A DNA stretch of 64,000 nt from Candidatus Flexicrinis affinis (GCA_016716525.1 JADJWE010000002.1:620001-684000), one strand, 5' to 3'. Shown: positions 35,943 to 43,418, numbered from the stretch's first letter. The notes: generated by a model from the sequence alone, not told the origin. Numbers and translations: made by a program.

Positions 35943-37310
35943 TTAGTTCTTGCCGTTGCCCCGGCCGTTGCCATTACCGCCACCGTTGCCGTTGCCATTG
36001 TTACCGCGGTCTTCGGGTGGGCCGCCGCGGCCGTTCCCATTCCCGTTGTTGCCGCGGCCGTTGCCATTGCCGTTGTTACCGCGGTCTTCGGGCGGGCCGC
36101 CGCGACCATTGCCGTTGCCGTTGTTGGTGCGCGCTTCGGTCTCTTCCTCGTCGCCGTCGTCGTCGGTATCGATCTTGGCCTTACCCGAGAAGAACTCGCC
36201 CGGATGCAGGCCGGCATCGCGGATCACGCGGCCCCAACCGCCACCGTCGGTGAAGTCGTGGAGGAAGTCGGCGGCGTCGCCATCGGTTGCCTCTGCAAGG
36301 CGCAGCGCGATCATGATCTGACCGAACCCGAAGCCTGCGCAGTGCCAGCCGAGCACCGTTTCGTAGTGGAGATCGTAGGCCTCAGCGATGCGCTGGGCTG
36401 TCGGATGGGGATCGGCGCCAACACAGTCGGTCGGGAGGCTGTTGTCGAACGGGTCGCAGGCATCGCCGATTCCGTCGTCATCGGTGTCGAGCTGATCGGC
36501 GTTCGCCACCAGCGGGCAGTTGTCTTCAGCGTCGACTACGCCGTCTTCGTCGGTGTCGATAATGTCCGGATCGCACGCGTCGCCGATGCCATCGTCGTCG
36601 CTATCGAGCTGATCGGCGTTCGCCACCAGTGGGCAGTTGTCTTCAGCGTCGACCACGCCGTCTTCGTCAGTATCGACGATGTCCGGATCGCACGCGTCGC
36701 CGATGCCATCGTCGTCGCTGTCGAGCTGGTCGGCGTTCGCCACCTCAGGGCAGTTGTCTTCAGCGTCGACCACGCCGTCTTCGTCAGTGTCGATGATGTC
36801 CGGATCGCAGGCGTCACCGATGCCATCGTCGTCGCTGTCGAGCTGGTCGGCGTTCGCCACCTCAGGGCAGTTGTCTTCGGCGTCGACTACGCCGTCTTCG
36901 TCGGTGTCGATGATGTCCGGGTCGCAGGCATCACCGATGCCGTCGTCGTCGCTGTCGAGTTGATCGGCGTTCGCCACGTCAGGGCAGTTGTCCTCACTGT
37001 CGATGACACCGTCGCCGTCCGAATCGACGTCGTCATGGAAGTTAATTCCGAAGAACGTGCCGTCTTCAAGGAAGTAACCAGTGATCGTAATGTGATCGCC
37101 GATATTCAGTGCGGTGACATCAAATGCGCTGCCGGGCGCAATGTCAATGCCGCCGACATCGACAGAACTTAAGCTAACCGACTGTACAGTTCCGGTTAGT
37201 TCGACATAGATCGTTTCATCAGTATCCTGAGCCGCAGCGGGTACGGCCATGATCGTGACGGCCATCACTAGGCAGAGAACGATCCAGAGTGGTCGTGTGA
37301 AGGAACGCAT
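35943..37310 (-). CDS. Secreted calcium-binding protein with five thrombospondin type-3-like repeats and a Gly/Asn-rich tail
   Basis: A 455-residue exported protein. A signal peptide (MRSFTRPLWIVLCLVMAVTI, ending AVPAAAQ) is followed by a small beta domain (YVELTGTVQSVSLSSVDVGG, DHITITGYFLEDGTFFGINF) that resembles DUF5666-type domains. Residues 95-289 hold five 39-residue repeats with the calcium-binding pattern D-x-D-x-D-G and cysteines in EDNCP and GDACDPD. A middle segment (TAQRIAEAYDLHYETVLGWH) looks like a DUF-type helical domain, seen also in other surface proteins with GFGQIMIAL. The last ~75 residues are GNGNGRGGPPEDRGN repeats. Its role is probably at the cell surface or in the matrix. 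Confidence 0.85.
   Translation of the reverse strand: MRSFTRPLWIVLCLVMAVTIMAVPAAAQDTDETIYVELTGTVQSVSLSSVDVGGIDIAPGSAFDVTALNIGDHITITGYFLEDGTFFGINFHDDVDSDGDGVIDSEDNCPDVANADQLDSDDDGIGDACDPDIIDTDEDGVVDAEDNCPEVANADQLDSDDDGIGDACDPDIIDTDEDGVVDAEDNCPEVANADQLDSDDDGIGDACDPDIVDTDEDGVVDAEDNCPLVANADQLDSDDDGIGDACDPDIIDTDEDGVVDAEDNCPLVANADQLDTDDDGIGDACDPFDNSLPTDCVGADPHPTAQRIAEAYDLHYETVLGWHCAGFGFGQIMIALRLAEATDGDAADFLHDFTDGGGWGRVIRDAGLHPGEFFSGKAKIDTDDDGDEEETEARTNNGNGNGRGGPPEDRGNNGNGNGRGNNGNGNGRGGPPEDRGNNGNGNGGGNGNGRGNGKN
36444..37028 (-). repeat. Five tandem 117-bp repeats coding for calcium-binding units
   Basis: Five in-frame copies of a 117-bp unit encode 39 residues each. Copies 2 and 3 are identical in protein sequence, and copies 4 and 5 differ from them at one to three positions, which indicates recent expansion or homogenisation. 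A second, shorter repeat (GNGNGRGGPPEDRGN coding) occupies 35950-36130. Confidence 0.85.
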
Positions 37311-37522
37311 TGGGCCTCCTAGAGTGTCAGTCTTGCACCCGTAAAACCGCCAATGGCATCCGAATGTTGCACGCGGCTTGTCAAGGCATCTTCACAATTC
37401 GCCCGTTCCTACGTACCAGCAGCGACCTGCGTACGGGAACAAGGAGCCTTAACCTACGCTTGACCTCCTCTTACAAATGCACCGCTATGTTTGAGGCTCA
37501 GTTTGAGTCAGGGGGAAGCCCG

Positions 37523-37984
37523 ATGGACCGACCGAAGATCAAAACCCTGTTCCTGTGCACCGGCAACTCAGCACGCTCGCAGATGGCAGAAGGATTGCTG
37601 CGCTACATGGCCGGAGACCTGTTCGAGGTGTATAGCGCGGGACTCGACCCGAAGGGGCTCAACCCGTTCGCAATTCTGGCGATGGACGAACTCGGCATCG
37701 ACATCCGCGGCCAACGCAGCAAGAGCCTGCGCGAGTACATGGGCTTCATGCACTTCGGCTGGGTGATCACCGTGTGTGCTAACGCCGAAGAGCACTGCCC
37801 TGCCCCGCTGTGGGCAAACGGCAACAAGGAGCACTGGCCGTTTGACGATCCTGCCGCGGGGGAAGGCTCGGACGACGCAAAGCTGGCGGCGTTCCGCACC
37901 GTGCGTGACCAGATCAAGGCGCGGCTTGTGCCGTGGATCGGCGAGGTCCGCGAACGATTCGATCAGCCGACGGAGCGTAACTAA
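37523..37984 (+). CDS. Low-molecular-weight protein tyrosine phosphatase/arsenate reductase family
   Basis: A 153-residue protein with the P-loop TLFLCTGNSARSQMAEGLLR (C-x5-R, cysteine near residue 13). The C-terminal aspartate region is HWPFDDPAAGEGSDDAKLAA, where the D-P dipeptide supplies the general acid. The YSAGLDPKGLNPFAILAMDE block and the SKSLREYMGF helix are typical of thioredoxin-type ArsC proteins. Further conserved cysteines at CANAEEHCP could act in an ArsC redox relay, so arsenate reductase is slightly favoured over a true phosphatase. The ATG at 37523 has GGGGGAAG upstream. No ars operon partner adjoins it. A terminator follows. Confidence 0.88.
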   Translation: MDRPKIKTLFLCTGNSARSQMAEGLLRYMAGDLFEVYSAGLDPKGLNPFAILAMDELGIDIRGQRSKSLREYMGFMHFGWVITVCANAEEHCPAPLWANGNKEHWPFDDPAAGEGSDDAKLAAFRTVRDQIKARLVPWIGEVRERFDQPTERN

Positions 37985-37993
37985 AACAGAAAC

Positions 37994-38018
37994 GCCCCGA
38001 CGAATGCCGGGGCTTTTC
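37994..38018. terminator. Intrinsic terminator between convergent genes
   Basis: Stem GCCCCG/CGGGGC with an 8-base loop followed by TTTT on the + strand. On the - strand the preceding A-rich stretch is short, so it acts mainly on the phosphatase transcript. Confidence 0.7.
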
Positions 38019-38037
38019 TGTGTTTCAGTGGACCGCA

Positions 38038-38529
38038 CTAGCTCGGCTGGGCGAGCGCCTCGACCAATTCTTCGAGCCGGTCGTAGGTCTCGCGCATCCC
38101 CCATTCCATGCCCGAGTTGTAGTGCCCGTCGCGGTGCTCCTTCGATTGGTACTGGACGTGGCCGCGCACGGTGGTCACGCCGTTGGCCTCATCCAGCAGC
38201 AGCGTGTTAATGTTCTGGAACTGCGGCATTGGCTCGTAGACCTCGGTCTGCACGACGCGCTCATGCGGGTCGAATTCGAGGATTTCACCGCTGAAGGCGT
38301 GCTCGCCGTGCTCCGGGCTGAATGAGACGATCCGCCACTTGCCGCCAACTCGGGCATCGGACTCGGCGTGCGTGACGGTCATCACCCGTGGGCCGTACCA
38401 GTTCTTGAAGTGCCTTGCATCGGTCATCACTTCGAACACGAGTTTGCGCGGCGCGGCCAGCCTGCGGGTGAAAACGATCTCCGTGTCGGAAGCGAATTCC
38501 AGCTTGAACGACTCGCTGTTGGTGGACAT
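38038..38529 (-). CDS. SRPBCC/AHSA1-domain protein (second in operon)
   Basis: A 163-residue protein of the START/Bet v1-like SRPBCC superfamily, AHSA1 subfamily. Visible features are IVFTRRLAAPRKLVFEVMTD, ARHFKNWYGPRVMTVTHAES, RVGGKWRIVSFSPEHGEHAF and the C-terminal helix GMRETYDRLEELVEALAQ. Such proteins bind hydrophobic ligands and are frequently encoded after an ArsR-type repressor, as here. The gene is third in the ArsR-SRPBCC-SRPBCC operon, 26 bases after its paralogue. The ligand is unknown. Confidence 0.9.
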   Translation of the reverse strand: MSTNSESFKLEFASDTEIVFTRRLAAPRKLVFEVMTDARHFKNWYGPRVMTVTHAESDARVGGKWRIVSFSPEHGEHAFSGEILEFDPHERVVQTEVYEPMPQFQNINTLLLDEANGVTTVRGHVQYQSKEHRDGHYNSGMEWGMRETYDRLEELVEALAQPS

Positions 38530-38555
38530 GTCGCTAGTCTCCTGTTTGGGTCGAG

Positions 38556-39047
38556 TTACAGCGTGGCGAGCAGTTCGGCGAGCTGGTCGAGGCACATGTT
38601 CATGCCCTCTTCCATACCCATGTCGATCACGGCCCGCAGGGCCTCCGGCGTCGGGAACACGGCAACTGCCGACATTCGCGTCTTGCCATCGCCAAGGTCC
38701 TCGAACGTGATGGTCGTCACCGAGACCGGAAGCGCCGGATTGACGTTGCCGTCGGCATCGGTGAAGGCGTCTTCATAGACAAGGCGCTCCGGCGGGACGA
38801 TCTCACGGTAGGTCGCCTTGCCCCACGCCTCTTCGCCATCCGGCCCGGCCATGCAGTAGCGCCACTCGCCGCCCGGCCGCAGGTCGACGCTGCAGTGCGA
38901 TAGATGCCACGGGCGCGGCGCCCACCACTGCTTGATATGCTCGGGTTGGGTGTAGGCCGCGAAGACCTTGTCGCGCGACGCGTTGAAGATGCGCTCCACA
39001 AAGAAGGTCGCTTCGGTGCTGGCGGCGGCGTTCTGACTGTTACTCAT
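38556..39047 (-). CDS. SRPBCC/AHSA1-domain protein (first in operon)
   Basis: A 163-residue AHSA1-type SRPBCC protein: FFVERIFNASRDKVFAAYTQ, HIKQWWAPRPWHLSHCSVDL, RPGGEWRYCMAGPDGEEAWG and GMEEGMNMCLDQLAELLATL. Its length is identical to that of the downstream paralogue. Its start overlaps the ArsR stop by eight bases (ATGAGTAA), so repressor and protein are translated together. In such pairs the ArsR protein usually controls the operon; what ligand is bound is not known. Confidence 0.9.
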   Translation of the reverse strand: MSNSQNAAASTEATFFVERIFNASRDKVFAAYTQPEHIKQWWAPRPWHLSHCSVDLRPGGEWRYCMAGPDGEEAWGKATYREIVPPERLVYEDAFTDADGNVNPALPVSVTTITFEDLGDGKTRMSAVAVFPTPEALRAVIDMGMEEGMNMCLDQLAELLATL

Positions 39048-39375
39048 GGTCTGTGTCCCTCAATTCCCTCGATTGTAGGTCTTGCAGGTAACTGTCCAGC
39101 CGGTCGAGCCGGTCTTCCCATGCGCGTTTGTAGGCTTCGAGCCACGAGTGAACCTCGGCGAGGGGTTCAGCGTTCAGCTCGTACCAGCGGCGCTGGGCGT
39201 CCTGACGCACACGGACCAAGCCTGCCTCGCGCAAGACGCGCAGTTGTTTCGACACCCCGGGTTGGCTGATGCCGACGAGTTCCACAAGGTCGCCCACCAA
39301 TCGAGGGCGCTCGCGGAGCAGATCGAGGATCAGACGGCGAGTCGGATCGGCGAGTGCTTGATACGGTGTGGTCAT
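39040..39375 (-). CDS. ArsR-family transcriptional regulator
   Basis: A 111-residue winged-helix regulator: MTTPYQALADPTRRLILDLL, LVGDLVELVGISQPGVSKQL as helix-turn-helix, VLREAGLVRVRQDAQRRWYE as wing and a C-terminal helix (WLEAYKRAWEDRLDRLDSYL). No metal-binding cysteine motif (ELCVCD type) is seen, so it is probably not a metal sensor. The SRPBCC partners suggest that it senses a small organic ligand or works together with them. An earlier ATG at 39384 adds three residues. Upstream, the AT-rich stretch around 39380-39400 (ATATACCATATTGGTTATAT) contains a near-palindrome that may be its own operator. Confidence 0.9.
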   Translation of the reverse strand: MTTPYQALADPTRRLILDLLRERPRLVGDLVELVGISQPGVSKQLRVLREAGLVRVRQDAQRRWYELNAEPLAEVHSWLEAYKRAWEDRLDRLDSYLQDLQSRELRDTDHE

Positions 39376-39380
39376 GTGCA

Positions 39381-39405
39381 TCAATATACCATATTGGTTA
39401 TATAA
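39381..39405. promoter_or_regulatory. AT-rich near-palindrome upstream of arsR operon (possible operator)
   Basis: The stretch CAATATACCATATTGGTTAT contains overlapping inverted pairs (ATATACCATAT, CCATATTGG). It is strikingly AT-rich against its GC-rich surroundings. It directly precedes the ArsR start codon, where an autoregulatory operator would be expected. Confidence 0.4.
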
Positions 39406-39584
39406 CCGTCAAGGCATACGTGTCGAACAACGCATGAGAGTTTTGGCACGCTGAGGTGAACGCGAACACGGCAGTGCCGTGTCGCTACAAAAACACTCTA
39501 GATCGGCGCCCAAAGCCGGGCAGGACGCGTACAGTTCCCGCAAGTCCAGCGCGATATTCGCCACGTCTTTACCCATTCGCCTCG

Positions 39585-39658
39585 GCTCTCCCCCCTAACC
39601 CTTCTACCTATCCCCTCGCTTTCGCCCTTCCTTCCCCTTTCACCTTTCCCCTTTTTCT
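39585..39658 (+). other. Polypyrimidine tract in the long leader of the ABC-F gene
   Basis: Within the 584-base gap between arsR and the ABC-F gene, about 75 bases are almost purely C and T on the + strand. No gene with recognisable motifs was found in the gap. An open frame crossing it is composed of low-complexity proline and serine and is not convincing. Confidence 0.4.
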
Positions 39659-39874
39659 GGTGGCTGCGGTACTTGACGGATTCATCGATGGCCGTAAACT
39701 GATAGACGTACAGCCGCATCCGCCGCTGTGCTTTGACGAGACGAACAAGGACGGTTCACGTGGCAGGACGCAGCACACCCAATTGACTTGGCGCAAGCCG
39801 GGCTGGACTGCTGCTGAACGTGTTACTCCGTTCCGCGCGCTGCGGTGATTCGTCACCCAATCGCGCTCGCCGCT

Positions 39875-39890
39875 GCCGCCCGTGGGCGGC
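39875..39890 (+). promoter_or_regulatory. GC-rich hairpin upstream of the ABC-F gene (possible attenuator)
   Basis: GCCGCCC and GGGCGGC form a 7-bp perfect stem followed by GGTTTGATTCT. It lies 70 bases before the ABC-F start codon. Antibiotic-responsive ABC-F genes are often controlled by leader attenuation, but the T-tract here is weak, so the role is uncertain. Confidence 0.3.
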
Positions 39891-39959
39891 GGTTTGATTC
39901 TCCGCCCCACCCTTGCGCATGAGGCCCCTACTCGACCGCGCAACGGAGGACAGACGCCC

Positions 39960-41609
39960 ATGACGGCGCTAACCATCGAACACATCACCAAGACATACGG
40001 GCCGTTGACGGTCCTCAACGATATCTCGTTTACGCTTGCGCCCGGCCAGCGCATCGGCATCGTCGGTGCGAATGGCGTCGGCAAGTCGACGCTGCTCAAA
40101 ATTGTCACCGGCGAACTTGAGCCGGACGGTGGCAAGGCGGCATTGCGACCGGGCACGCGCTTAGGCTATCTGCCGCAGGAAGACAATGCGGTGCAAGGCA
40201 CCATCGCGAGCCTGATCGAGCAGTCGCTCGCCGATCTGCGAACGATGGAAGCGGAGATGCGCGTGCTCGAAGCCGGCATGGGCGACCTGACTGGCGACGC
40301 CCTGAGCGACCTGCTCGACCGCTACGGCGAGCTGACCGACGCGTTCGAACGCGCGGGCGGCTGGGACGCCGAGGCGCGAGTCGGCATGGTGCTTGCCGGC
40401 CTGCGGATCGACCACCTGCCGCGCGATCGGGACATCCGATCGCTGTCGGGCGGTGAGCGTGCGCGGCTTCAACTCGCGCTGCTGCTGCTCAGCGGGCCCG
40501 ACGTGCTGCTGCTGGACGAGCCGACCAACCATCTCGACGTCGACAGTATGGCGTGGCTGGAAGGCTACGTACGCGAGCTGCGCGGCGCGGTGCTGATGGT
40601 CAGCCACGACCGCACGTTCCTGAACGCGACCGTGACCTCGATCATCGAAATCGACGAATTCAGCCACCGTGCCAAGCAGTACACTGGCGACTACGACGAC
40701 TACCTCAAGGCCAAAACGCGCGAACGCCTGCGCTGGGAACAGGAATACGCGGCCCAGCAGGACGAAGTCAAAGACCTGCGTATCGCGATCTCCGACGAGA
40801 TCCGCGCAATGAGCCAGACCAAACCGACCAAGAAGGTCGGCGGCGACAAGTTCGCCAAGGGGTTCTTTAAGGGGCGCACCGAGATTCACCTGACGCGCAA
40901 GCTCGACAACGTCAAGGAGCGCCTCGCCCGAATCGAAGCCGACCCGATCCCGCGCCCGCCGCGCCCGCTGACGTTCCGCCCGGACTTCGATCCGCGCGCC
41001 CTGCGCGGGCAGTTCGCCATCACGATCAGCGGCGTGAGCAAGCGGTACGGGCAGCGCGCCGTGATCGACGATTTCTCGCTCAGCGTCGCGCCGGATGCAC
41101 GGATCGCGATTGTCGGGCCAAACGGATCGGGCAAGTCGACGCTGCTGCGGATGATCGTCGGGGTCGAAGCGCCGGACTCGGGCGTGGTACACATCAGCCC
41201 GCAGGTTCGGATCGGCTATCTCGATCAGTTCGGGGCCGATCTTGACGACGTGCAGACGGTCGTCGAAGCGTATATCGACGGCAGCGACCTGCCCGAGCAA
41301 GCGGCCATCAGCGACCTGCTGGTGAGCGGACTGTTCCGCTATGACGAGGTACGCCGCACGGTCGGCATGCTGTCCGGCGGGCAGCGGCGCAAGCTGCAGA
41401 TCGCCAAGCTCATCCGGCAGCAGGCTAACGTGCTGATCCTCGACGAGCCGACCAACACGCTCAGCTTCGACGTGCTGGAGGCGTTCGAGGACGCGCTGCG
41501 CAGCTTCCCGGGTGCGATCATCGCGGCGACTCACGATCGGCGCTTCTTGGAGGGGTTCGGCGGGACGGTGTTGGCGCTGGGCGACCGCCAACTGAGCGCG
41601 GTGCACTAG
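39960..41609 (+). CDS. ABC-F family ATPase (ribosome-associated, antibiotic-resistance-like)
   Basis: A 549-residue soluble protein with two ABC domains and no membrane segments. Domain 1 has Walker A GIVGANGVGKSTLLKIV, signature SLSGGERARLQLALLLL and Walker B VLLLDEPTNHLDVDSMAWLE. The inter-domain linker, residues ~240-330, is rich in charged residues (RLRWEQEYAAQQDEVKDLRI). Domain 2 has Walker A IVGPNGSGKSTLLRMIVGVE, signature MLSGGQRRKLQIAKLIRQQA and Walker B VLILDEPTNTLSFDVLEAFE, where NTLS replaces the usual NHLD. ABC-F proteins act on the ribosomal E site and either rescue stalled ribosomes or displace antibiotics. GGAGGACA precedes the ATG. A strong terminator follows. Confidence 0.92.
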   Translation: MTALTIEHITKTYGPLTVLNDISFTLAPGQRIGIVGANGVGKSTLLKIVTGELEPDGGKAALRPGTRLGYLPQEDNAVQGTIASLIEQSLADLRTMEAEMRVLEAGMGDLTGDALSDLLDRYGELTDAFERAGGWDAEARVGMVLAGLRIDHLPRDRDIRSLSGGERARLQLALLLLSGPDVLLLDEPTNHLDVDSMAWLEGYVRELRGAVLMVSHDRTFLNATVTSIIEIDEFSHRAKQYTGDYDDYLKAKTRERLRWEQEYAAQQDEVKDLRIAISDEIRAMSQTKPTKKVGGDKFAKGFFKGRTEIHLTRKLDNVKERLARIEADPIPRPPRPLTFRPDFDPRALRGQFAITISGVSKRYGQRAVIDDFSLSVAPDARIAIVGPNGSGKSTLLRMIVGVEAPDSGVVHISPQVRIGYLDQFGADLDDVQTVVEAYIDGSDLPEQAAISDLLVSGLFRYDEVRRTVGMLSGGQRRKLQIAKLIRQQANVLILDEPTNTLSFDVLEAFEDALRSFPGAIIAATHDRRFLEGFGGTVLALGDRQLSAVH

Positions 41610-41630
41610 CCCGCCAAAAGATGTCAAACA

Positions 41631-41680
41631 AGCTGCGCTGTCAGCGTGCGTGTGCTGACAGCGCAGCTTTCGTTGTTGTG
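41631..41680. terminator. Intrinsic terminator between the ABC-F gene and trpB2
   Basis: A perfect 15-bp stem (AGCTGCGCTGTCAGC at 41631-41645 with GCTGACAGCGCAGCT at 41654-41668), an 8-base loop and TTTCGTTGTTG after it. A-rich sequence lies on the other side (CAAAAGATGTCAAACA), so it may act on both convergent genes. Confidence 0.85.
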
Positions 41681-41701
41681 GAATGCACTGCCTCTGCTCG
41701 G

Positions 41702-43063
41702 TTAGACCTGCGGCAGACGCTGCATGGCAGCGTGCACTTCGGCCTCTGGATATTCGTAGTCGAACAGGCGCTGATCGAAGTATTCGGTGTAGGCGCTCAT
41801 GTCGAAATGGCCGTGCCCGCACAGGTTGAACAGGATCACCTTCTTCTCGCCAGTCTCCTTGGCCGCGAGTGCCTCACGTATCGCGCCAGCGATGCCGTGC
41901 GCCGCCTCGGGCGCGGGCACGATGCCCTCGGCGCGCGCGAACGTGACACCGGCCGCGAAGGTCTCCAACTGCGCGATCGCCTGCGCCTCGATTAAGCCTT
42001 GATCGTAGAGTTCGCACACGATCGACGCCATGCCGTGGTAACGCAGCCCGCCCGCGTGAACCGGCGGCGGCACAAAGTCGTGGCCGAGCGTATACATCTT
42101 GACCAGCGGGGTCATGCCGCTGGTATCGCCAAAGTCGTACGCGTAGACGCCCTTGGTCAAGCTGGGGCACGAGGCCGGTTCGACCGCCAGAATGCGTGTA
42201 CGCTTGCCTTCCTTCAGGTTCATCCGCACAAACGGCATGGCAATTCCGCTGAAGTTGCTGCCGCCACCGGTTGGCGCCACGATGACGTCGGGATACTCGC
42301 CAGCGAGTTCCATCTGCTTTAGCGCCTCTTGCCCGATCACCGTCTGGTGCATGAGGACGTGGTTGAGCACCGAGCCGAGCGCGTACTTGTACTTGCCGCC
42401 GCTGGTCGCCGCGGCTTCGACTGCTTCGCTGATGGCGATGCCGAGCGAGCCGGGGCTGTCCGGCGACGCCGCGAGGATGGCGCGTCCGGCATTCGTCTTG
42501 TCCGACGGGCTGGGCGTGACGTCGGCGCCGAACGTGCGCATCATCGCGGTACGGTACGGCTTCTGCTGGTAGCTGACCTTCACCATGTAGACATGGCACT
42601 CGAGATCGAAGAAGTTGCAGGCTTGGCTCAGGGCGGTACCCCACTGGCCGGCGCCAGTCTCGGTCGTCAGGCCAGCGATGCCTGCCCGCTTGTTGTAGAA
42701 CGCCTGCGGCACCGCCGTGTTCAGCTTGTGGCTGCCGCTCGGCGATGCGCCCTCGTACTTATAGTAAATATGCGCCGGCGTCCCGAGCGCCTTTTCGAGC
42801 CGATAGGCGCGCAGCAGCGGGGTTGGCCGCCACAGCTTATAGATCTCGCGCACCTCCTCGGGGATTTCAATGTAGCGGTCCTGGCTCACCTCTTGCAGGA
42901 TCAGGTCGATCGGAAACAGCGGCGCGAGGTCGTCCGGCCCCACGGGCTGATGCGTACCGGGGTGCAGCACGGGCGGCAGTGGGCGCGGCAGGTCGGCCTG
43001 AATGTTGTACCAGTGGGTCGGAATATCGGACTGCGGTAGGTCAAAACGAACAGTATCACTCAT
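41702..43063 (-). CDS. trpB: Tryptophan synthase beta chain, TrpB2 type
   Basis: A 453-residue PLP enzyme of the TrpB2 (TrpB-like) subfamily, which condenses indole with serine or phosphoserine-derived aminoacrylate and often works without TrpA. It has the TrpB2-type long N-terminus (THWYNIQADLPRPLPPVLHP). The PLP lysine is Lys113 in ASPSGSHKLNTAVPQAF, TTETGAGQWGTALSQACNFF is the catalytic loop, and APTGGGSNFSGIAMPF is the phosphate-binding glycine loop. Of known TrpB1/TrpB2 differences, the insertion before the PLP site is clear. No other trp gene is nearby. GGGAGGGG precedes the start. It is divergent from the lysine operon. Confidence 0.95.
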   Translation of the reverse strand: MSDTVRFDLPQSDIPTHWYNIQADLPRPLPPVLHPGTHQPVGPDDLAPLFPIDLILQEVSQDRYIEIPEEVREIYKLWRPTPLLRAYRLEKALGTPAHIYYKYEGASPSGSHKLNTAVPQAFYNKRAGIAGLTTETGAGQWGTALSQACNFFDLECHVYMVKVSYQQKPYRTAMMRTFGADVTPSPSDKTNAGRAILAASPDSPGSLGIAISEAVEAAATSGGKYKYALGSVLNHVLMHQTVIGQEALKQMELAGEYPDVIVAPTGGGSNFSGIAMPFVRMNLKEGKRTRILAVEPASCPSLTKGVYAYDFGDTSGMTPLVKMYTLGHDFVPPPVHAGGLRYHGMASIVCELYDQGLIEAQAIAQLETFAAGVTFARAEGIVPAPEAAHGIAGAIREALAAKETGEKKVILFNLCGHGHFDMSAYTEYFDQRLFDYEYPEAEVHAAMQRLPQV

Positions 43064-43143
43064 TCTCTTTCCCCTCCCTCTATTCGGCGCTTGGCACAGC
43101 GAACCGGGGTACGGTAACGCACCGTCGCGCCCCCGTGCAACAA

Positions 43144-43172
43144 TTGCGCAGTTCTAGAACTTCTCGTATTAT
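43144..43172 (+). promoter_or_regulatory. Sigma-70-like promoter of the lysine operon
   Basis: TTGCGC at 43144-43149 and TATTAT at 43167-43172 are separated by exactly 17 bases. Transcription would start near 43178-43180, giving a leader of about 440 bases before lysW. Confidence 0.7.
43150..43161. promoter_or_regulatory. Palindrome AGTTCTAGAACT in the promoter spacer (candidate operator)
   Basis: A perfect 12-bp palindrome lies exactly between the -35 and -10 boxes of the lysine-operon promoter. A dimeric repressor bound there would block RNA polymerase. No regulator gene is encoded next to it. Confidence 0.45.
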
Positions 43173-43181
43173 GAGTGTTTA

Positions 43182-43280
43182 ATGAGTGAACGCATGGATC
43201 GCTTGCGGATGGTGGCGATGCACGTTATCTTTCCGCAGGATCGGCGCTACACAACGGAAACGCCAGTATGTCCAGCATGA
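43182..43280 (+). CDS. Possible leaderless upstream ORF (32 codons) in the lysine-operon leader
   Basis: An ATG only a few bases after the predicted transcription start opens a 32-codon frame (MSERMDRLRMVAMHVIFPQD and so on). Its TGA at 43278-43280 overlaps the ATG at 43277 (ATGA) of the inner start of leader peptide 1. Translation would therefore feed ribosomes into the lysine-codon run. It has no ribosome-binding site and no homologue that I know; it may be chance. Confidence 0.3.
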   Translation: MSERMDRLRMVAMHVIFPQDRRYTTETPVCPA

Positions 43281-43315
43281 TCAAGAAGGCGAAGAAGACC
43301 GACACCCCACGATGA
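43268..43315 (+). CDS. Leader peptide 1, lysine-rich (MSSMIKKAKKTDTPR)
   Basis: A 15-codon frame with four lysine codons (all AAG) at 43283-43288 and 43292-43297, ending at TGA 43313-43315. A GGAA lies eight bases before the ATG. An inner ATG at 43277 is coupled to the stop of the upstream frame. The stop codon overlaps the 5' arm of a predicted antiterminator, and a terminator follows at 43361. This is the classical layout of amino-acid attenuation, here sensing charged tRNA-Lys. Confidence 0.75.
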   Translation: MSSMIKKAKKTDTPR

Positions 43316-43372
43316 GTGCGGGCTTTTCGCGTACTTGACGACGACAAAGCTGAAACCAAACCGCCCGCACTC
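43314..43372 (+). promoter_or_regulatory. Antiterminator pairing of attenuator 1
   Basis: GAGTGCGGGC at 43314-43323 is perfectly complementary to GCCCGCACTC at 43363-43372. The latter contains most of the 5' arm and the loop of terminator 1. The two structures cannot coexist. A ribosome stalled on the lysine codons leaves 43314-43323 free; one reaching the stop codon covers it. Confidence 0.75.
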
Positions 43373-43387
43373 ACGGGCGGTTTTTTT
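43361..43387 (+). terminator. Attenuator terminator 1 in the lysine-operon leader
   Basis: Stem CCGCCCG (43361-43367) with CGGGCGG (43374-43380), a six-base loop and seven T residues at 43381-43387. It lies 45 bases after the stop of leader peptide 1 and well upstream of lysW. Confidence 0.85.
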
Positions 43388-43418
43388 GTTTCCGTTTAAG
43401 GCACCACAGGAGATCACG

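Noticed and set aside
35950..37028. CRISPR-like array
   Set aside because: The regular repeats are in-frame protein repeats (39-residue calcium units and Gly/Asn-rich tail) with no unique spacers or cas genes.
39456..39848. A 130-residue protein-coding gene in the ABC-F leader
   Set aside because: The frame is low-complexity Pro/Ser/Phe from the pyrimidine tract, with no ribosome-binding site or motif.
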